Source: Paragordius varius
Taxonomy: Eukaryota > Nematomorpha
Length of the DNA stretch: 64,000 bases
NCBI GenBank assembly: GCA_964247055.1
Contig: OZ176054.1
Location: forward strand, 9,548,001 to 9,612,000
Direction of reading: 5' to 3'
Position 1 is the stretch's first letter. Each line of letters opens with the position of its first letter. The notes below the pieces were generated by a model. It did not search any database. It was not told where the DNA came from and saw only the letters and a list, made by a program, of their open reading frames with translations. Both the position numbers and the translations under genes were made by a program. Shown here one piece after another: positions 35,235 to 48,865 of this stretch.

Positions 35235-38175
35235 TGAGTATTTGTATCCAAGTTTAAAATAAAATGGAAATAAAACTCTATATTTTATATAAAACATAAA
35301 AAAATTATAAAATACGTAATGGAATACTATAACTTTTCTCTAAAAAATTCAAAACGGTTTAACAATTCAAAGTCTACGTGTAATGTATTGATAAATATAT
35401 ATTTATTGACGGCATTATTTAAATCAGAGCATGACTATCTATAAATTCATGCGGCTTAAAAAGTGATAATAGCAAGAATTTTAAAATTGATTAATTTTAT
35501 TTATCTCAAAATATTTATAATAATGGATAGTAACAATTTCAAATAAGCTGGTTTTTTATAAGAATAGTTTTATATATTAGCATTGTAAATTAGTATTAAA
35601 TCACATGATATAGCTTGTTTGGTACACTGAACAATAAATACATTTGAAAAAACAACAAAATAAATTTTATCTCAAATAATATAGCTTATTTTTACGAACC
35701 ACGCTTCATATAAATACCAAAGGTTTAGGTAACACAAGCATTTAAACTTATATGTTTCACCATTGTCATTGTAGAGTTTACCCTATTTTGAATCATAAAT
35801 ATAAATTTAATAATGTAAATCTTGAAACACTAACTTCTAATTCAGTTTTGGGGTTATTTTTCTTATATGCATCATAAACCCCAATGTTTTGGAATATAAA
35901 GCGAGTTTATTCATCCAAATAACGAAATTTTTGAACCAAATTTAACACTAAAAATATGCGTATTAACTCATTTAGTAGTCATATATATATATATATATAT
36001 ATATTCTTAACATTCAAAAGTTGCTAATCCTTTTATAAGATGAAATATTTAATTCAAAAAATAAAATTCAAAAAGATCTAGTTTTAATCCATAGGTGAAT
36101 TTAGCTTTTCTATCAAACTAACAAAAGAATTTCAGATTTAATTTATATGGTAAAAGATCAATAAAAATTTTTTTTCAAAAATTGTCACTATATGCATGAT
36201 TTAATATTAATTGAAATTCAAATTATCACAAATCAAAAAAAATTCTTTTTATGGATTTTCTACCGAGCAGATATTACTGACATTGTACAAAAGAAATTGG
36301 TGTCATGACAGTAAAAATATAATTTAACAAAATTAACAACATATATATAATATAAGTAGGGTTATTAACTGTTGTTAGTCAACTCAAATTTCCCATGAAA
36401 ATGAGCCATGTGAATAAGCTAGCTCAAAATAGAGCTTGGATATCCAATATTTTCCCCTGCATTTTATATAAAAAGTGTTTGAAAATATTTATGATCCACA
36501 AAAAAGATGGCTAGAAATTTTCCAATCTCGACTTTTGAGATACAGGTCATTAGCCATTTAGGTCTCTTCAGCTGTTTCATTTGCAAAAATGTCTGACACA
36601 AAGCTTAATTCACATGGCTTGTTTTACCAATGGTTGAGGTATCGTGCGAATTAAACCTAAAATATAACTTAAGCAGTAGTTTTAGTTTTGATAGTTATGG
36701 ATCTTTTATTTTATTTAACGTTACATATCAAAAATTTTAGATATAATTTAGTTTTAACTAAATTTTACAAGAATTTAAATTATTACATTTTAACACAGAA
36801 TTATTAAGTAATAAAAAATCAGCTTTAGTTCGGATGAGTTCATAAAATGTGATTGTTAGGTTAACACATTTATTCCATTGACATTTCTAATTTTTTTAAA
36901 AATCAACCAAATTAAAATACATATGAACCTTGAGAGAGTTCATAAAATTATTTGATAGATTTTTAAGAATTTTTTTTGTCGTTTATATTTGAATAATTAA
37001 GCCATTTTTTTAACAATTTTCAGAATTTAAGTTAATACCAATGGTATTATAAATTTTTAACAAAAATCACGTTTACCTTTTAAAATCATATATAAAATTT
37101 ATTTGTAATCCTATTTGAAACTTTTTTTTCTCATAATTTAATAGAATGAAAAATAATCATTTACGCAATGTTTATTTATTTTAAGCTTTTTTGTTAATAA
37201 GCAAATTTAATTAAAAATATATTAAATGTTCATCCCATATAACTCTAACCCCCAACAATTTTAGAGTTTAAATATGAGTAATTTCTGCATTCAAAACCTT
37301 CACCGAATATATAGATTTGGGTATGTTCATCGTAAAAAATTAAATTTGTAATCAATAGATTATTTTATTTTAAGTCAAACACCCCTTGCTTATTTGATGT
37401 AATTTCCCACAAATTATAATAGCCTTTACACATCTGTTTTATCTAAAAAATTTCTTTTGCGTATAGTTTCTGGTTTTCTTAAATAAGATTTGGATATATA
37501 TTTCATGATTTAATAAGTTAGAATAAACTTTTACTGATCAAAAAAGGATATCACCAAATTAACCAAAAATAATCTTGAGCAATATACAGTCATTCCAGCT
37601 TAAATATAGTATTGTATAACAATATTATTTCGAATTATTTAGCAAGTGTTGAAAAATTTAATTTATATTAATATGATATCAATTATTAATCATAGTTAAA
37701 ATATATATTATTGGTTTCAAAATAAAAATTATGAAGAGTTGAAATTTTTTATCAGTAATATATTTTACAAAATAATCATAACACATACATATTTTTTTAA
37801 AATATGTGAAAGTTGTTTCATAATGTTAAAATAAATTTCAGATTTATCATTTCATGGATTAATATATTGGTGAATAATAAAATGTTTCATAACAGAGTTA
37901 AGCCTTAAGATTTAACAAATTTTAATAAAATAAATTAATTATTATCTTATGATTTAATATCAATAATAATGGTAATGCATTCATCATTTAAAATATTTCT
38001 AAATTTAAGTTTGTAAATATCATTTTTTTATGAATTAAAAAATAAAAACAAACACTGCATTTATAAATGGTAAAATATTATTTTGTAATAGGGAGATGCT
38101 TAAAATGATTCCGATGGCGTTTATTGTTTTGGGTATTACGATTTAAATACTTATTATGTGATGTTCCATATAGTA
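35235..38175. other. Intergenic DNA, no gene seen
   Basis: About 2.9 kb of AT-rich DNA with a TA microsatellite at about 35982-36004. I see no coding exon, RNA gene or clear repeat. Confidence 0.45.
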
Positions 38176-38386
38176 CAGGGCTTCTTAAACTTTTGTAGTT
38201 CCCGACCCCATTTATGATTGCGAGTTTCTTAACGACCCCAACAAATATAAAAGAAAAATAATAGTTTCTTCGAAATAACACTTAGAAATTTTGATAATAT
38301 TTATCAGGATTATTTCGGTATAGATAAAAATAAATCTTTATAAATATCTATAACATTTTCTGATTCATAGTAAATTTATACAAGAT

Positions 38387-38857
38387 ACTAGCTGGCCTTG
38401 TCACGCTTCGGTGTGGTGTAGTTTCACCGATAATTATTTTTAATAATTTGCAATAAATAGAGTTAATGGAGATAAAAAAATAATAATAAACATATTTAAT
38501 AAAAAATCTGTCTTTAATTATTCTTTTAGGGGTTTTTGCTTAGGCTGAAATATTGTGCTCGAAATTGACCATGCCCCTTATTAAAGTTAATATTCAACTA
38601 TCATTGGATTTATTTTAAGATTTTCGTTTGAAATCATGATTAAAAGTTCTAATTTGAAATTGTGTTTATACAGCTGGGATCAAGGGATATAAAATGTAGT
38701 CAGTCCTTTTTTAAAGAAAGAATGATATTATACCAATTCCCCAGAAATGTGTTTAACTTTTGAAAATTAGCTCCAAAACTCCGCCTATTTTGTATGGCGT
38801 TTAAAAACCCCTACCCATAGACCTATATGAAAAAAGCGCTGAGTTAAATTCTTTGCC
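38387..38857 (-). mobile_element. Helitron-like fragment
   Basis: Begins ACTAG, followed by a stem-loop CACGCTTCGGTGTG about ten bases in. Read on the minus strand this is a Helitron-type 3' end (hairpin, short spacer, CTAG before T). The 5' limit is not clear. Non-coding. Confidence 0.5.
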
Positions 38858-39119
38858 CAGGGCTTCTTAAACTATGGGTCGCGAGGAGATTTTATGTTTA
38901 TTATTGTGTTTTTAATATATTTAAATATTTCAAGTTTTTAGATGCTGTTAAAGTCATAAATTTTATTAAGATCTATGCCCTTAACAGTCGCTTATTTTCA
39001 AATCTCTGTGGGGATACGGTTCCAAAACACTTTGTTATTACATGCAAAAAAGAGGTCAAAGTTTAAAAAGATTATTGTTATTAAAGAACGAGATCGAAAT
39101 ATTTTAACTGAAAGAAAAT

Positions 39120-39890
39120 GTGAATTTCTCCTTTTTTCAAAATGACTTGTGGCTATCCAAGCTGTGTTATTTGTCAGATTCTTTTGCGAAGTTAAACAAT
39201 ATTAACTTGTCTCTTCAAGGCAAAAATTGCGATATAAATACTTCAAACGATAAAATTAAAAATTTTATAAAAAGGATCAGCATTTGGAAAAGTAGGGTTG
39301 AAAATTCTCTCGAAATGTTTTCCAGTGTCGACAATTTTGTAATTGAGGGAATTCATTGTTAAACTTTTATTGAAAAAACTATTGTAGATCACCTAAAAGC
39401 GCTAGATATACAGTTCCGGACATATTTTAGTTTAAATATTGATTTACAAAAAATAGTTTGGATTCAAAAGCCGTTTTGGATTGGCTTAAGTAAGATTGAT
39501 TATCTGCCACTTAAAGCTCAAGAGGAATTCGCTAAGCTTTGTGTGACTCAAACTTAAAACTACAATTCCAAAAAAGCCCTTGACTTAATTTTGGATCGGA
39601 ACTAGAACTGAATTTCCCACAATCGCCGATGTGGCGTTAAATGTACTTCTGTCATTCAACACCACATATTTATGTGAAGTTAATTCAGCTTTAACACACA
39701 TTAAATCCCAATATCGTTCAGCGATAAAAAATGTTGAAGAGGTCTTACGTCCACCATTTTCAAACATTACACCAAGATTTGATTTGTTATGCAATAAAAA
39801 ACAGGCCCATCCATCTCATAAAATTTTTTACGTAAACTTTATTTCAATATTTACCACACAACTACATGGATATATTCGAGAGAATCAATA
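39120..39890 (+). pseudogene. hAT transposase remnant (ZBED5/FAM200-like)
   Basis: The open part 39120-39360 reads FFQNDLWLSKLCYLSDSFAK then LNNINLSLQGKN and KIKNFIKRISIWKS, which is the characteristic segment of hAT transposases related to the domesticated genes ZBED5 and FAM200. Downstream pieces continue the same protein in more than one frame with stops, including LPLKAQEEFAKLC in the next segment. A dead transposase fragment without the N-terminal BED finger. Confidence 0.75.
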
Positions 39891-39955
39891 AGGTCAGAAT
39901 CCACTTTTGTCTTTGAAACTATAATGCAAATTTCAATTTTAGATTTTTATATGTT

Positions 39956-40267
39956 TGTAATAAGCGGAAAAAAAGGAATTTATTTTATATCATAAAAAAC
40001 TATGTTCCATTATATATAGTTTTAGAGCGAGGTTGCATTTTTGCATAAGGTTAAATATTTCAGTATTTAGATTGCATTCACAAGTTATATATTTGCATAA
40101 GGTTCAATATTACAGTATTTAGGTAAAAGCATTCACAACCAAGATAATATACATTTTTAGCGTAACAAGTACAAAGGTGTATTATGCACAAAGGATTTTC
40201 ATAAGGTAACTAAAATAAGATTAATTGAGTTAAGTTAACAAAAACAATTAAGTTATTATACATAACA
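39956..40267 (-). repeat. LTR (3' LTR of the minus-strand element)
   Basis: 312 bp, starting TGTAATAAGC and ending ATACATAACA. It differs from its partner at only a few positions, so the insertion is recent. Confidence 0.93.
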
Positions 40268-43200
40268 TATCTCCTATCTAATTTAAAAGTGATTTGTGTA
40301 TCTGTCAGGAGCTTTTAGGCTTCTGGTAGGATAGCGTCTCTCCACTGGTACTTCGAGGCTTGGGGGTTCTGCAATCTTATCGCCGGGACTTTGCTGATTA
40401 TTGTGGAAATCTTGACAAATATCCGGGGAAGGATTGGTATCATCATTATTAATATTGTCATCAATAGGAGGACCATGCAATGGGGTGGCTATGATATTAT
40501 CATTATTATTCTGTTGTTCCGATTCCAATTCTTTCGGGTCGTCTAGCTTATCCAATTCTTTCGGGTCGTCTAGCTTAAGTTCATCGGGACCTTCTTTTCG
40601 CCTTCTTATTTGATCCGTATGCTTTCGTAAAACCCTCCCTCTATCTTCGATATTGTAGGACAATAATCCAGTCCGCTCTACAACTTTTCCCTCTCGCCAA
40701 CCGGCTTCCAACTCATTTTTTATAAACACTTTCTCGCCTGGAACGAACTCACGTATATTATCTGGGGTACCATCGATATAATCCTTTGGTTTGCCTTTCA
40801 TCCAGGACAGCGGTGTCGGTATATTTCGTTTTAGGAATAGTCGTGCAGGTGTCTCATTTATACCATTGTGATGTGCTGATCTGTAAGCCCACAGTACCTG
40901 GTTTAACCGGCGTTCTGGATCTGCTACTTCAGAACACATATAATAGTGCGTTTTCAATGTTTGAATGACCCTTTCCACTAAACCATTTGTCCGAGGGTGG
41001 TATGGCGCAGAGGTTACATGCTTGATATTAGAGGAACTTAATATTCTTTCAAAATCACCGGACTTAAAATACGACGCATTATCAGTTACGATCATCTCTG
41101 GGGTGCCATATCGTGCAAACCAACCTTCTAAAACTTTCAAAATACTGATCGAGTTCACTGTTTTAAGCTGTGCTACTTCCACCCAACTGGTGCAGTGATC
41201 TATAAGTATGACCCAGTAAAGGTTATCTACGGGCCCCGCTATATCGAGATGCAATCGCTCCCAAACGGTGGTGCCATTTATACGTCGGGCTTACTGCAAT
41301 ATTGAACCGTGACTTTTGACAATTTGAGCAGCCTTGCACCCATTTTTCGATATCCTGGTTCAATTTCGGCCAAAACACACCACTCTTACCTAACGCTTTC
41401 ATGGACTGTAGGGTGACCTTAATGAAGATAGTTAAGAACATCAACCCTCATGCTTTGAGGCACAATAAGGCGGTCACCTAAATATAGAAGGCCGTATGAT
41501 TTTTCGATATCATTCCTCAGTGGTTTATAGGACTGCACCCCCGGATGAGACCAATCATTAGTCTTTCGTGCTGCTTTAATCTGTTTACACGTCTCATCGC
41601 TCATAGTTTCCTTAAGCACCCTCTCCTTGTTTAAGTTTAACTCCTGACACCATAGCAACCGGACCTCCTGCGCTATATCCTCGTCATTGTCACACTCTTC
41701 AGTTATCTCAGTTGGTAGTCTTGATAGTGAATCTGCTAGATTTTCGGTTCCTGGGTAGTACATTATGTTGAAGTCGAAAATGGATGTTTTTGAAATCCAT
41801 CATAGCAATTTACTATTGTTTAGCTCGCTTAATACACGTTGCTGCCCGAATAATTTGATAAGAGGTTTATGATCTGTTCTAATCTCAAATTTTCTACCAT
41901 ATAAAAATGTTTTAAATTTCTCTAGGGCCAATACAATGGCTTTTGCCTCTTTTTCTATAACCGAATAATTTTTCTCTGCCGGGGAACATTTTTTTGAAAA
42001 ATATGCAATGGGTTTACCTTCCGACGTTCTGTGCGACAAAATGGCCCCAAACCCCTCCCCAGATGCATCCGTTTCTAGAATAAGGGGAAGTCTGGGGTTA
42101 AAAGGGAAGAGGCGGCTGTTATTCCCTATTAATAACTTCGCCCTTTCAAAAATATTTTGGTGTACCTCGGTCCAACACCATTTCTTTTTGGAACCAGCTA
42201 GCTGATGGAGTTCGTTAACAATTGTATTTAGAGAAGGTATAAATCGTGAATGAAAGTTTAAAAGGCCCAAAAACGAACGGAGACTTGTTTTATCTTTAGG
42301 GGCTGGACACTCGCGAATGGCTTTAATCTTACTGCTCGCTGGTTTTATACTTTTTTCTGATATAATAAACCCCAAATATTCTACTTCCTGTTGAAAAAGC
42401 TTTATTTTATCTTTTTTTAATTTAAGACCCATTCGTTCTAATCTTTCAAATACTTGTGTTAGGTTTCTATAATGCTCCTCATCCGTTTCCCCCGTAACAA
42501 TTACATCATCCAAATAGACCGCTGTTCCCTTACAATCTCCTAATAGCTCATCCATGATCTGTTGGAAAAAACTAGGTGCTCACGACAGACCAAAAGGGAG
42601 CCTAGTATATTTAAAAAACCCAAGAGGTGTGGATATTGTGAGAAGATTTTGAGATTCCGGATGCACTGGAATCTGAAGATAAGCATCTTTTAAATCTAAT
42701 GTTGAAAACGTCTTACCATGTGAAATTTTGGAAATCAAATCATCAAATGTGGGTATTATATATTGAGGTGTTTTAATGTATTTGTTTATGGACACTTTAA
42801 AATCTGCGCATATTCTTAATTCATTATTTGACTTTAATACGTTTACTATAGGACTGGACCAACAAATTTTAGACTGCTTGGGGTCTACTGGTTCAATAAT
42901 TTTTAAGGATACTAGCCTTTTGATCTCTTCACTTAATTTCTCTTGTAAGGCCAAGGGAACCCTTCTAGCCGGAAATGCCCGTCCCCTACTTTTTCTAAAA
43001 ATATCTTTATGGGTTCTCCTTTCCAACAACCCAATTTGTTATCAAATAAAGACTTAATTTTATTGTAAATATCATTTGTGTGATATAATTTATTAATATA
43101 TAATTCGTTAGGCAATGAGATATTGAATAGCTGGATCCAATCCATGCCAAATATTAGAGGAAGATGTCTCTTCGTAATAAAGCATTTTGTTATCTTTTTT

Positions 43201-44270
43201 AATTTATTTAATTCAAGAGTTACAGTTGTCTCTCCTATTATGTGTAAAGGATTATTATCATAAGTGTTTATGTTAAAATAAATGGGTTTTATTTTAGGCT
43301 TTCCTATTTTACCCACGTGCTAAAATTTATTAAAGATATGTCGGCCCCCGTGTCGAATAACATTTCGACGTGGGTTGAGTTTATTTTTACATTTATTTTA
43401 GGTTTATTTACGATATTATTCACATACCTGTTATTGCCAGCATATTTGTTTTGGCATTGGCTTCCGAAATGATTTCTACCCTGACATTTGAAACATACCT
43501 TCCCAAACGCTGGGCAGCATCCGTATTTGTGGGCGCGACCGCATTTAAAACACGATTTTACGACAGGTTTGCGTCTTACCAGATATATTTCATTATTATT
43601 AATATTACCATCATTAAAAGTTTCATTATTATTACCATTAGTAATACCATTATTATTACCATTATTAATACTTTCATTATTATATATTGCTCTCACTGAG
43701 TTCACTTCCAGGTGAGAATTTTCATACGCTAATGCCAGATTTAGAACCTTATTTAATCCCACTGGTATGTCGTTGTCTAATGCCTTTGGGTACCTGTTCA
43801 GCAGTTCAGTCTCTAGTTTTTTCTCCTTCAACCCACATATAAACACGTCCCGTATTAATTCGTCAACGTTTCCTTTGAATTCGCATGCAACGGCCATATT
43901 TTTGAGTCTTATAAAAAATTCCAAGAATCCTTCACCCGCTAGCTCTAAAAAAATCGAATCGGGATAAAAAAGTATTTTTGGTTGGCTGAAATATTTTCAC
44001 CCCAGCTTCATAAATCTCCTCCCAAGATATGTTTTCAATATTAACGGGGTAAAAGAATTGTTCCACTTTAGAAATGTTATCAATACCGGATTGGGCAAGA
44101 AAGATGGCTTTAATATTTCCATTATTATCCTGTATTCCTTTAATTACTAAATTTCTTCGTAAATATTTAATATATTCCGTAAAATTATTATTGATTTTAT
44201 AACTTTCAATACTTATTTTTTCCATAATAATGAATACAACGTAATACAAAAAAAAATCGACCGCGTCAAA

Positions 44271-44585
44271 TGTAATAAGCGGAAAAAAAGGAATTTATTT
44301 AATATCATAAAAAACTATGTTCCATTATATATAGTTTTAGAGCGAGGTTGCATTTTTGCATAAGGTTAAATATTTCAGTATTTAGATGAAAGCATTCACA
44401 AGTTATATATTTGCATAAGGTTCAATATTACAGTATTTAGGTAAAAGCATTTACAACCAAGATAATATACATTTTTAGCGTAACAAGTACAAAGGTGTAT
44501 TATGCACAAAGGATTTTCATAAGGTAACTAAAATAAGATTAATTGAGTTAAGTTAACAAAAACAATTAAGTTATTATACATAACA
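44271..44585 (-). repeat. LTR (5' LTR of the minus-strand element)
   Basis: 315 bp partner of 39956-40267. The adjacent internal sequence does not begin with the usual TGG of a tRNA primer-binding site, so the primer is unclear. Confidence 0.93.
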
Positions 44586-44984
44586 ATGTTTTAAAACGAA
44601 TTCTTATGTTTCATATGCATATGTATATTGTTACCTAATAAATATATCATCAAAAAATATTATTTTATTTTTCTTTTATATTTGTTGGGGTCGTTAAGAA
44701 ACTGGCAATCATAAATGGGGTCGGGAATTACAAAGAAGCCCTGCTTTATAGGGCAAATATTTGGAATCATCTTTGATACTATCGTCTCATGGGTTATTCG
44801 AAAAAATACAACACTAAATAATCGTTATATAATGGCGTTTTAGGGATAAAGGCCCCAAATTAACGGCTAATAAAAAATCCGACCTTAATTTTTACCTAGT
44901 TACCGGTAATATTTCCAGATTTTAATGAGCTCATATGGCTTCACAAATTTTCTGTAAATTAATTCCAAAACAACGCAATTTCTA

Positions 44985-45490
44985 TATTGTGGCGCAGTTT
45001 TAGCGGCTATCCAGCAGCCAATATTAAAAAAAAGCAAGAATAAAATTTTTGCCTTTTAACAGAGAATAACTCGAATCCTCAGTGAATTTTAACGATCTCA
45101 TAACCTGGGCAAAAAATTATTAAATTTTTTTTTGAAAAAAATGACATTTTACGGCGGGAACGGGTAAAAGGAGAGCCTAAATTAAAAAAGTAAGCCGACT
45201 AGGTTTGGCGCCGAAAAAAAAGTAAAAATAATTATATTTGAAATCGAATGGTACAACACGTTTTCCGGAAAATTGTCTCAAAAACACGATTTTTTGGACT
45301 TCTGTTTTCAAAAAACCCGTTTTTTACACATGGTGGGCCCGAACTGAGGGCCTAATTCAAAAAAGGGCGAAGCTATTGTCGGGGCATTCATTAATGATTA
45401 TATTTGGACATTTGGATTTGAATGGGTCTACCGGTTTTCCGGAAACAGATCACAAAACCTGCATTTTCCATTTTTATAAATATATAGATT
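44985..45490 (+). repeat. Third copy of the palindromic-element arm
   Basis: Shares long stretches with 19995-20600 and, inverted, 21661-22263, for example GGGCGAAGCTATTGTCGGGG, CATTCATTAATGATTATAT and TTGAATGGGTCTACCGG. A copy-specific open frame of 114 codons exists here, but the reading is not conserved between copies, so I do not call a gene. Confidence 0.75.
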
Positions 45491-45696
45491 ATAATCGGAA
45501 TAGAAATGCTGGAATAAACAGTCTTTCCCAACCAGAAGTTTATGATATATTTATCTACGATGATTGTTATTATTCTTTATAACAATAATTTTAGTTAAAA
45601 AACATTTTTTGTTAAATTGTATTTTTATCACTCGTCCCATAATTTTGCTACGCAACCCCAAATGGGGTCGCGACCCATAGTTTACCTGATATAGTA

Positions 45697-46150
45697 CAAT
45701 CGCAAAATTGAGATTAATTTAAATAAAAATTTTCGTGCAAGTTAGATGTTCCTTTCCCTTTTCCAAAAATTATCATTTTATATAATAAAATATAATTGAA
45801 AAAGAGTAACATTTATAGTTGATTTCAGATATGGGCCCCGAAACTTTCAAATTCTCGGGTCCCTCTATATGCTCTAGTATTTTTAAATAAAATCCGAGAT
45901 TGCGCACTAACAACTTTTATATTCTAGGCAATGACAATAAATAAAAAATGCATAATTTGCCAAAAAAATAAAATTTAGCAAAACTTTTTTAAAGCGCAAT
46001 CAATTTATTTAATTTTGAAGCATTGCGGAAAAAACATTCAATGATATCTAAAAACATTTCTCCTTATTCAATGAATCGCAGAATTTATATTGCGTTGTTG
46101 TTGTTTTCAAATTTTGGTTATATTTTTACACTTGGATACAACACATTCAT
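45697..46150. other. No gene seen
   Basis: AT-rich DNA between the hAT nest and the next MITE. Nothing supported. Confidence 0.4.
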
Positions 46151-46704
46151 TCCAATCCTTCGATTCTAATTGAGGTAGTTTGATACCTCAAACCTGTTTA
46201 AAATAAAATAATTCAAAAAATATGGAATGATTTGAAACCATGGCAAAAATTTGCACTTATATACCATTAATGAACCAAAAATAAAAAAGTTCCATCGAAA
46301 ATACTTGATATTACTTATTTCAAGGTAAAACCGCAAGGTAAAAGTTTAGTCAACATGACATGTGTGCATTAGCTAAATTTATAAAAAATACAAATTAAAC
46401 CACATTTTATTTTTATATCAATGCTAGATGTGATTCAAATGATAAATTAGCTTGATTTGGCTTTAAAATTAAAAAAACACGATATTTTGAAAGGATGTTG
46501 CAAAATAAAATTGGCGCCGAACTAATTTGGTATGAAACTTTTCTTCAAAATTAAATTTTATTTATCAATTTCGGCTTACATAATTTTTATTAGGATAGAA
46601 GCATAAATTTAAATTGGAACCGTTTCTTTCTGTAATTTTTTTAAAAATATCAACTTAAATATTGTCTGGGGTATTTAGATATCCCAATTTGAACGAAGTG
46701 TTAA
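46151..46704 (+). repeat. MITE family C, copy 3
   Basis: Same orientation and blocks as 1101-1635 (CAATCCTTCGATTCTAATTG at the start, GAACGAAGTGTTAAAC at the end). It forms an inverted pair with the copy at 47079-47597 across about 375 bp. Confidence 0.7.
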
Positions 46705-47078
46705 ACAAATATTTAACTAGAAAATGACCTAATAATAAAAACGAGGTTATAGAAATCTTAGGAAACATTGATAAAAATAATTTTAGTATCGTTATACCGG
46801 TTCCATTATTATGCTTTAAATTACCATAAAATACGATTCAAATAAGTTATAAAATTTAAATTTTTAAGCAAAGTTATCTTTTTAATAAATAATTTTTTTA
46901 TACCATAAATTAGCTTAAAAGTTGTATCACAAAATTCGGATTTCTTGCTTAAATTTTATAAAAGACCATTTTAAAACATTTAATTTCTTTTTTTATTTTC
47001 CTATATGCAATTAAATTTTGGGGTATTTTTTTATCCCATTAAACTTGTAAATAAGGTCGTGTTTTGAAAATTGTTTGG

Positions 47079-47597
47079 TTAACACTTCGATTCGAATTGG
47101 GAGTGACATCAAACTTTTGAGTTGTTTTTTATAAAACCAATGAAAAAACCGCTTCCAATTTTATTTTAAGCTTCTACCCTACTAAAAATTTTATAAATAA
47201 GCCAAAATATCTAAATAAAAATTAGTTTTGGAAAAAAGTTGCGAATCAAACTACTTCGACGCCATTTTCGTTTTGCAACGTTTTTACAAAAATCGTTATT
47301 TTTTGATGCTAAAATTAAAGTTAGTTTTTTATTAAACATAAAAATTGATATAAACCGGAAAAGTTGTTTATTTTGCATTGTTTTTAGCTGATGTACACAT
47401 ATGATGTTGACTAAATCTTAACCTTGAAGTTATCCATAAAATCAGTATCAAGTATTTTTTAATTGAATCTTTTTTTATATTTCAGTGCATCAATCTTTAA
47501 GTTCATTCAATTTCAATTTATTCCATATTTTCTAAAGTATTTGATTTGAAACAGGCCTGTGGTTCCCACAGATACCAATTTAAACCGGAGGACTTAA
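47079..47597 (-). repeat. MITE family C, copy 4
   Basis: Starts TTAACACTTCGATTCGAATT and ends AAACCGGAGGACTTAAATG. Inverted relative to copy 3. Together they make a large imperfect palindrome around 46705-47078. Confidence 0.7.
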
Positions 47598-47733
47598 ATG
47601 AATGTGGTAATAAAGTGTTGAAAAAGGTACGCATTTTTAATAATTACTCATAGGAATTTTTGTAGCCCACATCTAAAATTAAAATATAAATATTGTTTAG
47701 CTATAATATTATGATATGATTCATGTTATATTA

Positions 47734-48470
47734 CACTGTGCGCAAAAAAGGGGGGTAAAAAAATAAACAAAAATGATTTTTATCTAGAATAATAAGAAAT
47801 CCCTTGGAAAAGAAGACCCCAAAAAATTTGGGGCAAAAACGCGCCCTAAAATGGAAATATTCCATTTTTTCATTTTTGACTAGTAATAAATTTTTGTCCA
47901 TATTTTTTAATCTTATCGAGCAAACATTATAAAATTTTTATATATTATATAAAACCTAATATATTCTTAAGAAAAATACATATAATAATTTTAAAGTACC
48001 AATAATTTTTTTTATTCCACAAAAATAGAAATTCGAAAATTTCATGAAATTGTCAAAATATATTATAAAAAAATTATTTGTAAGAACTCCATATTGTTAT
48101 TATTATTTAAGTTTATGACTAATATATAACATACCAAAGAGTTGCTATATATAATAAAGGCTATGTATCTTTTTAAGTCCGTAGAAAAATTTCTATTTTT
48201 TCAAAAATTTTTGCAATTTTTGTTGAATTTTCATCATATGCTGATCATTGATTCATAAATACATTACTGCGCAATTTTCAAATCCGATTAAAAAAAAACC
48301 AATAAAATTTCAAGATTATGAAATTCCCATTACTTTGGATACAGGTATATATATATATATTGTTTAATAACATAGTAAAGACCTTTTCTGCTATATATGT
48401 GGAAGGTATCATCGCCCTACAAATTTGATTAAAATAACTGAACCAATAATTAATATTTTTAACTTGTATT
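47734..48470 (+). repeat. Left long terminal inverted repeat
   Basis: 737 bp; contains CATCGCCCTACAAATTTGAT near its inner end. Its inverted partner is 50041-50766. The main difference seen is a short G-rich insertion near the tip. Confidence 0.9.
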
Positions 48471-48865
48471 TTGCTGAATAGTTAATACAAGTAAATATGG
48501 GCCCCCAGCAAGGTAATTATATTAATTATAATATATTTTCTAAATATTAGGCAAACCGGGATACTGACAGAAAAAATAATTAACATGGACGTGAATATTG
48601 ATGTTAAAAAGATTCAATATAGAAAAAGAAATAAACATTTTGATGATATATATATATATATATAAATAAAAATATTCTGACATCCAGAAACTATTGCTCA
48701 AATTATAAATCAAACAATTATTACAATTATATATATTGAAAAACTGATAATAAATGGATTTATATTCATTCGATAGAATTTTTAGCATTTTTTTATAGTA
48801 AGAATATTTAATTAGGTTTCTACAAAATTTTAAAATCTTCAAACACTTCCAACCATACAATACAC

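Larger units (their letters stand above)
39956..44585 (-). mobile_element. Ty3/gypsy LTR retrotransposon, young but broken
   Basis: Complete in outline: two LTRs (39956-40267 and 44271-44585, TG...CA ends, nearly identical) flanked by the 5-bp target duplication ATGTT (39951-39955 and 44586-44590). It is transcribed on the minus strand. Parts in order: gag-like region with CCHC zinc knuckles (about 43.3-44.25 kb), aspartic protease (FDTGAD), reverse transcriptase (about 42.2-43.0 kb), RNase H (about 41.8-42.2 kb) and integrase with zinc-binding, core and C-terminal regions (about 40.3-41.4 kb). The order RT-RNase H-integrase places it in Ty3/gypsy (Metaviridae). The reading frames are interrupted about half a dozen times, so it looks inactive despite its youth. 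Confidence 0.93.
38858..44743 (-). mobile_element. Inner hAT-type element, reverse orientation
   Basis: The left end (CAGGGCTTCTTAAACTATGG, GTCGCGAG) resembles the inverted right end of the outer element. The right end, inverted (CAGGGCTTCTTTGTAATTCC, CGACCCCATTTATGATTG), is nearly the same as the left end of the outer element at 38176. So this looks like a related copy in the opposite orientation. No convincing 8-bp duplication was found for it. Confidence 0.6.
38176..45688 (+). mobile_element. Outer hAT element holding a nest of insertions
   Basis: The left end reads CAGGGCTTCTTAAACTTTTG and continues GACCCCATTTATGATTG; the right end reads GGTCGCGACCCATAGTTTAC then CTG. Both are flanked by the perfect 8-bp duplication ATATAGTA (38168-38175, 45689-45696), which defines hAT insertion. 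Inside, in order: a Helitron-like end at 38387, a second hAT-type element in reverse (38858-44743) that itself contains an LTR retrotransposon, and a copy of the repeat arm seen at 19995-20600 (about 44985-45490). The nesting gives a relative age order with the outer hAT oldest. Confidence 0.8.

Noticed and set aside
42008-43057. Other plus-strand ORFs across the LTR element
   Set aside because: Antisense shadows of the pol region.
43451-43967. Plus-strand ORFs across the LTR element
   Set aside because: They are antisense to the gag region of the minus-strand element.
48540-48860. Minus-strand 106-codon ORF
   Set aside because: Low-complexity Y/I/N-rich translation of AT-rich DNA, crossing the LINE boundary.
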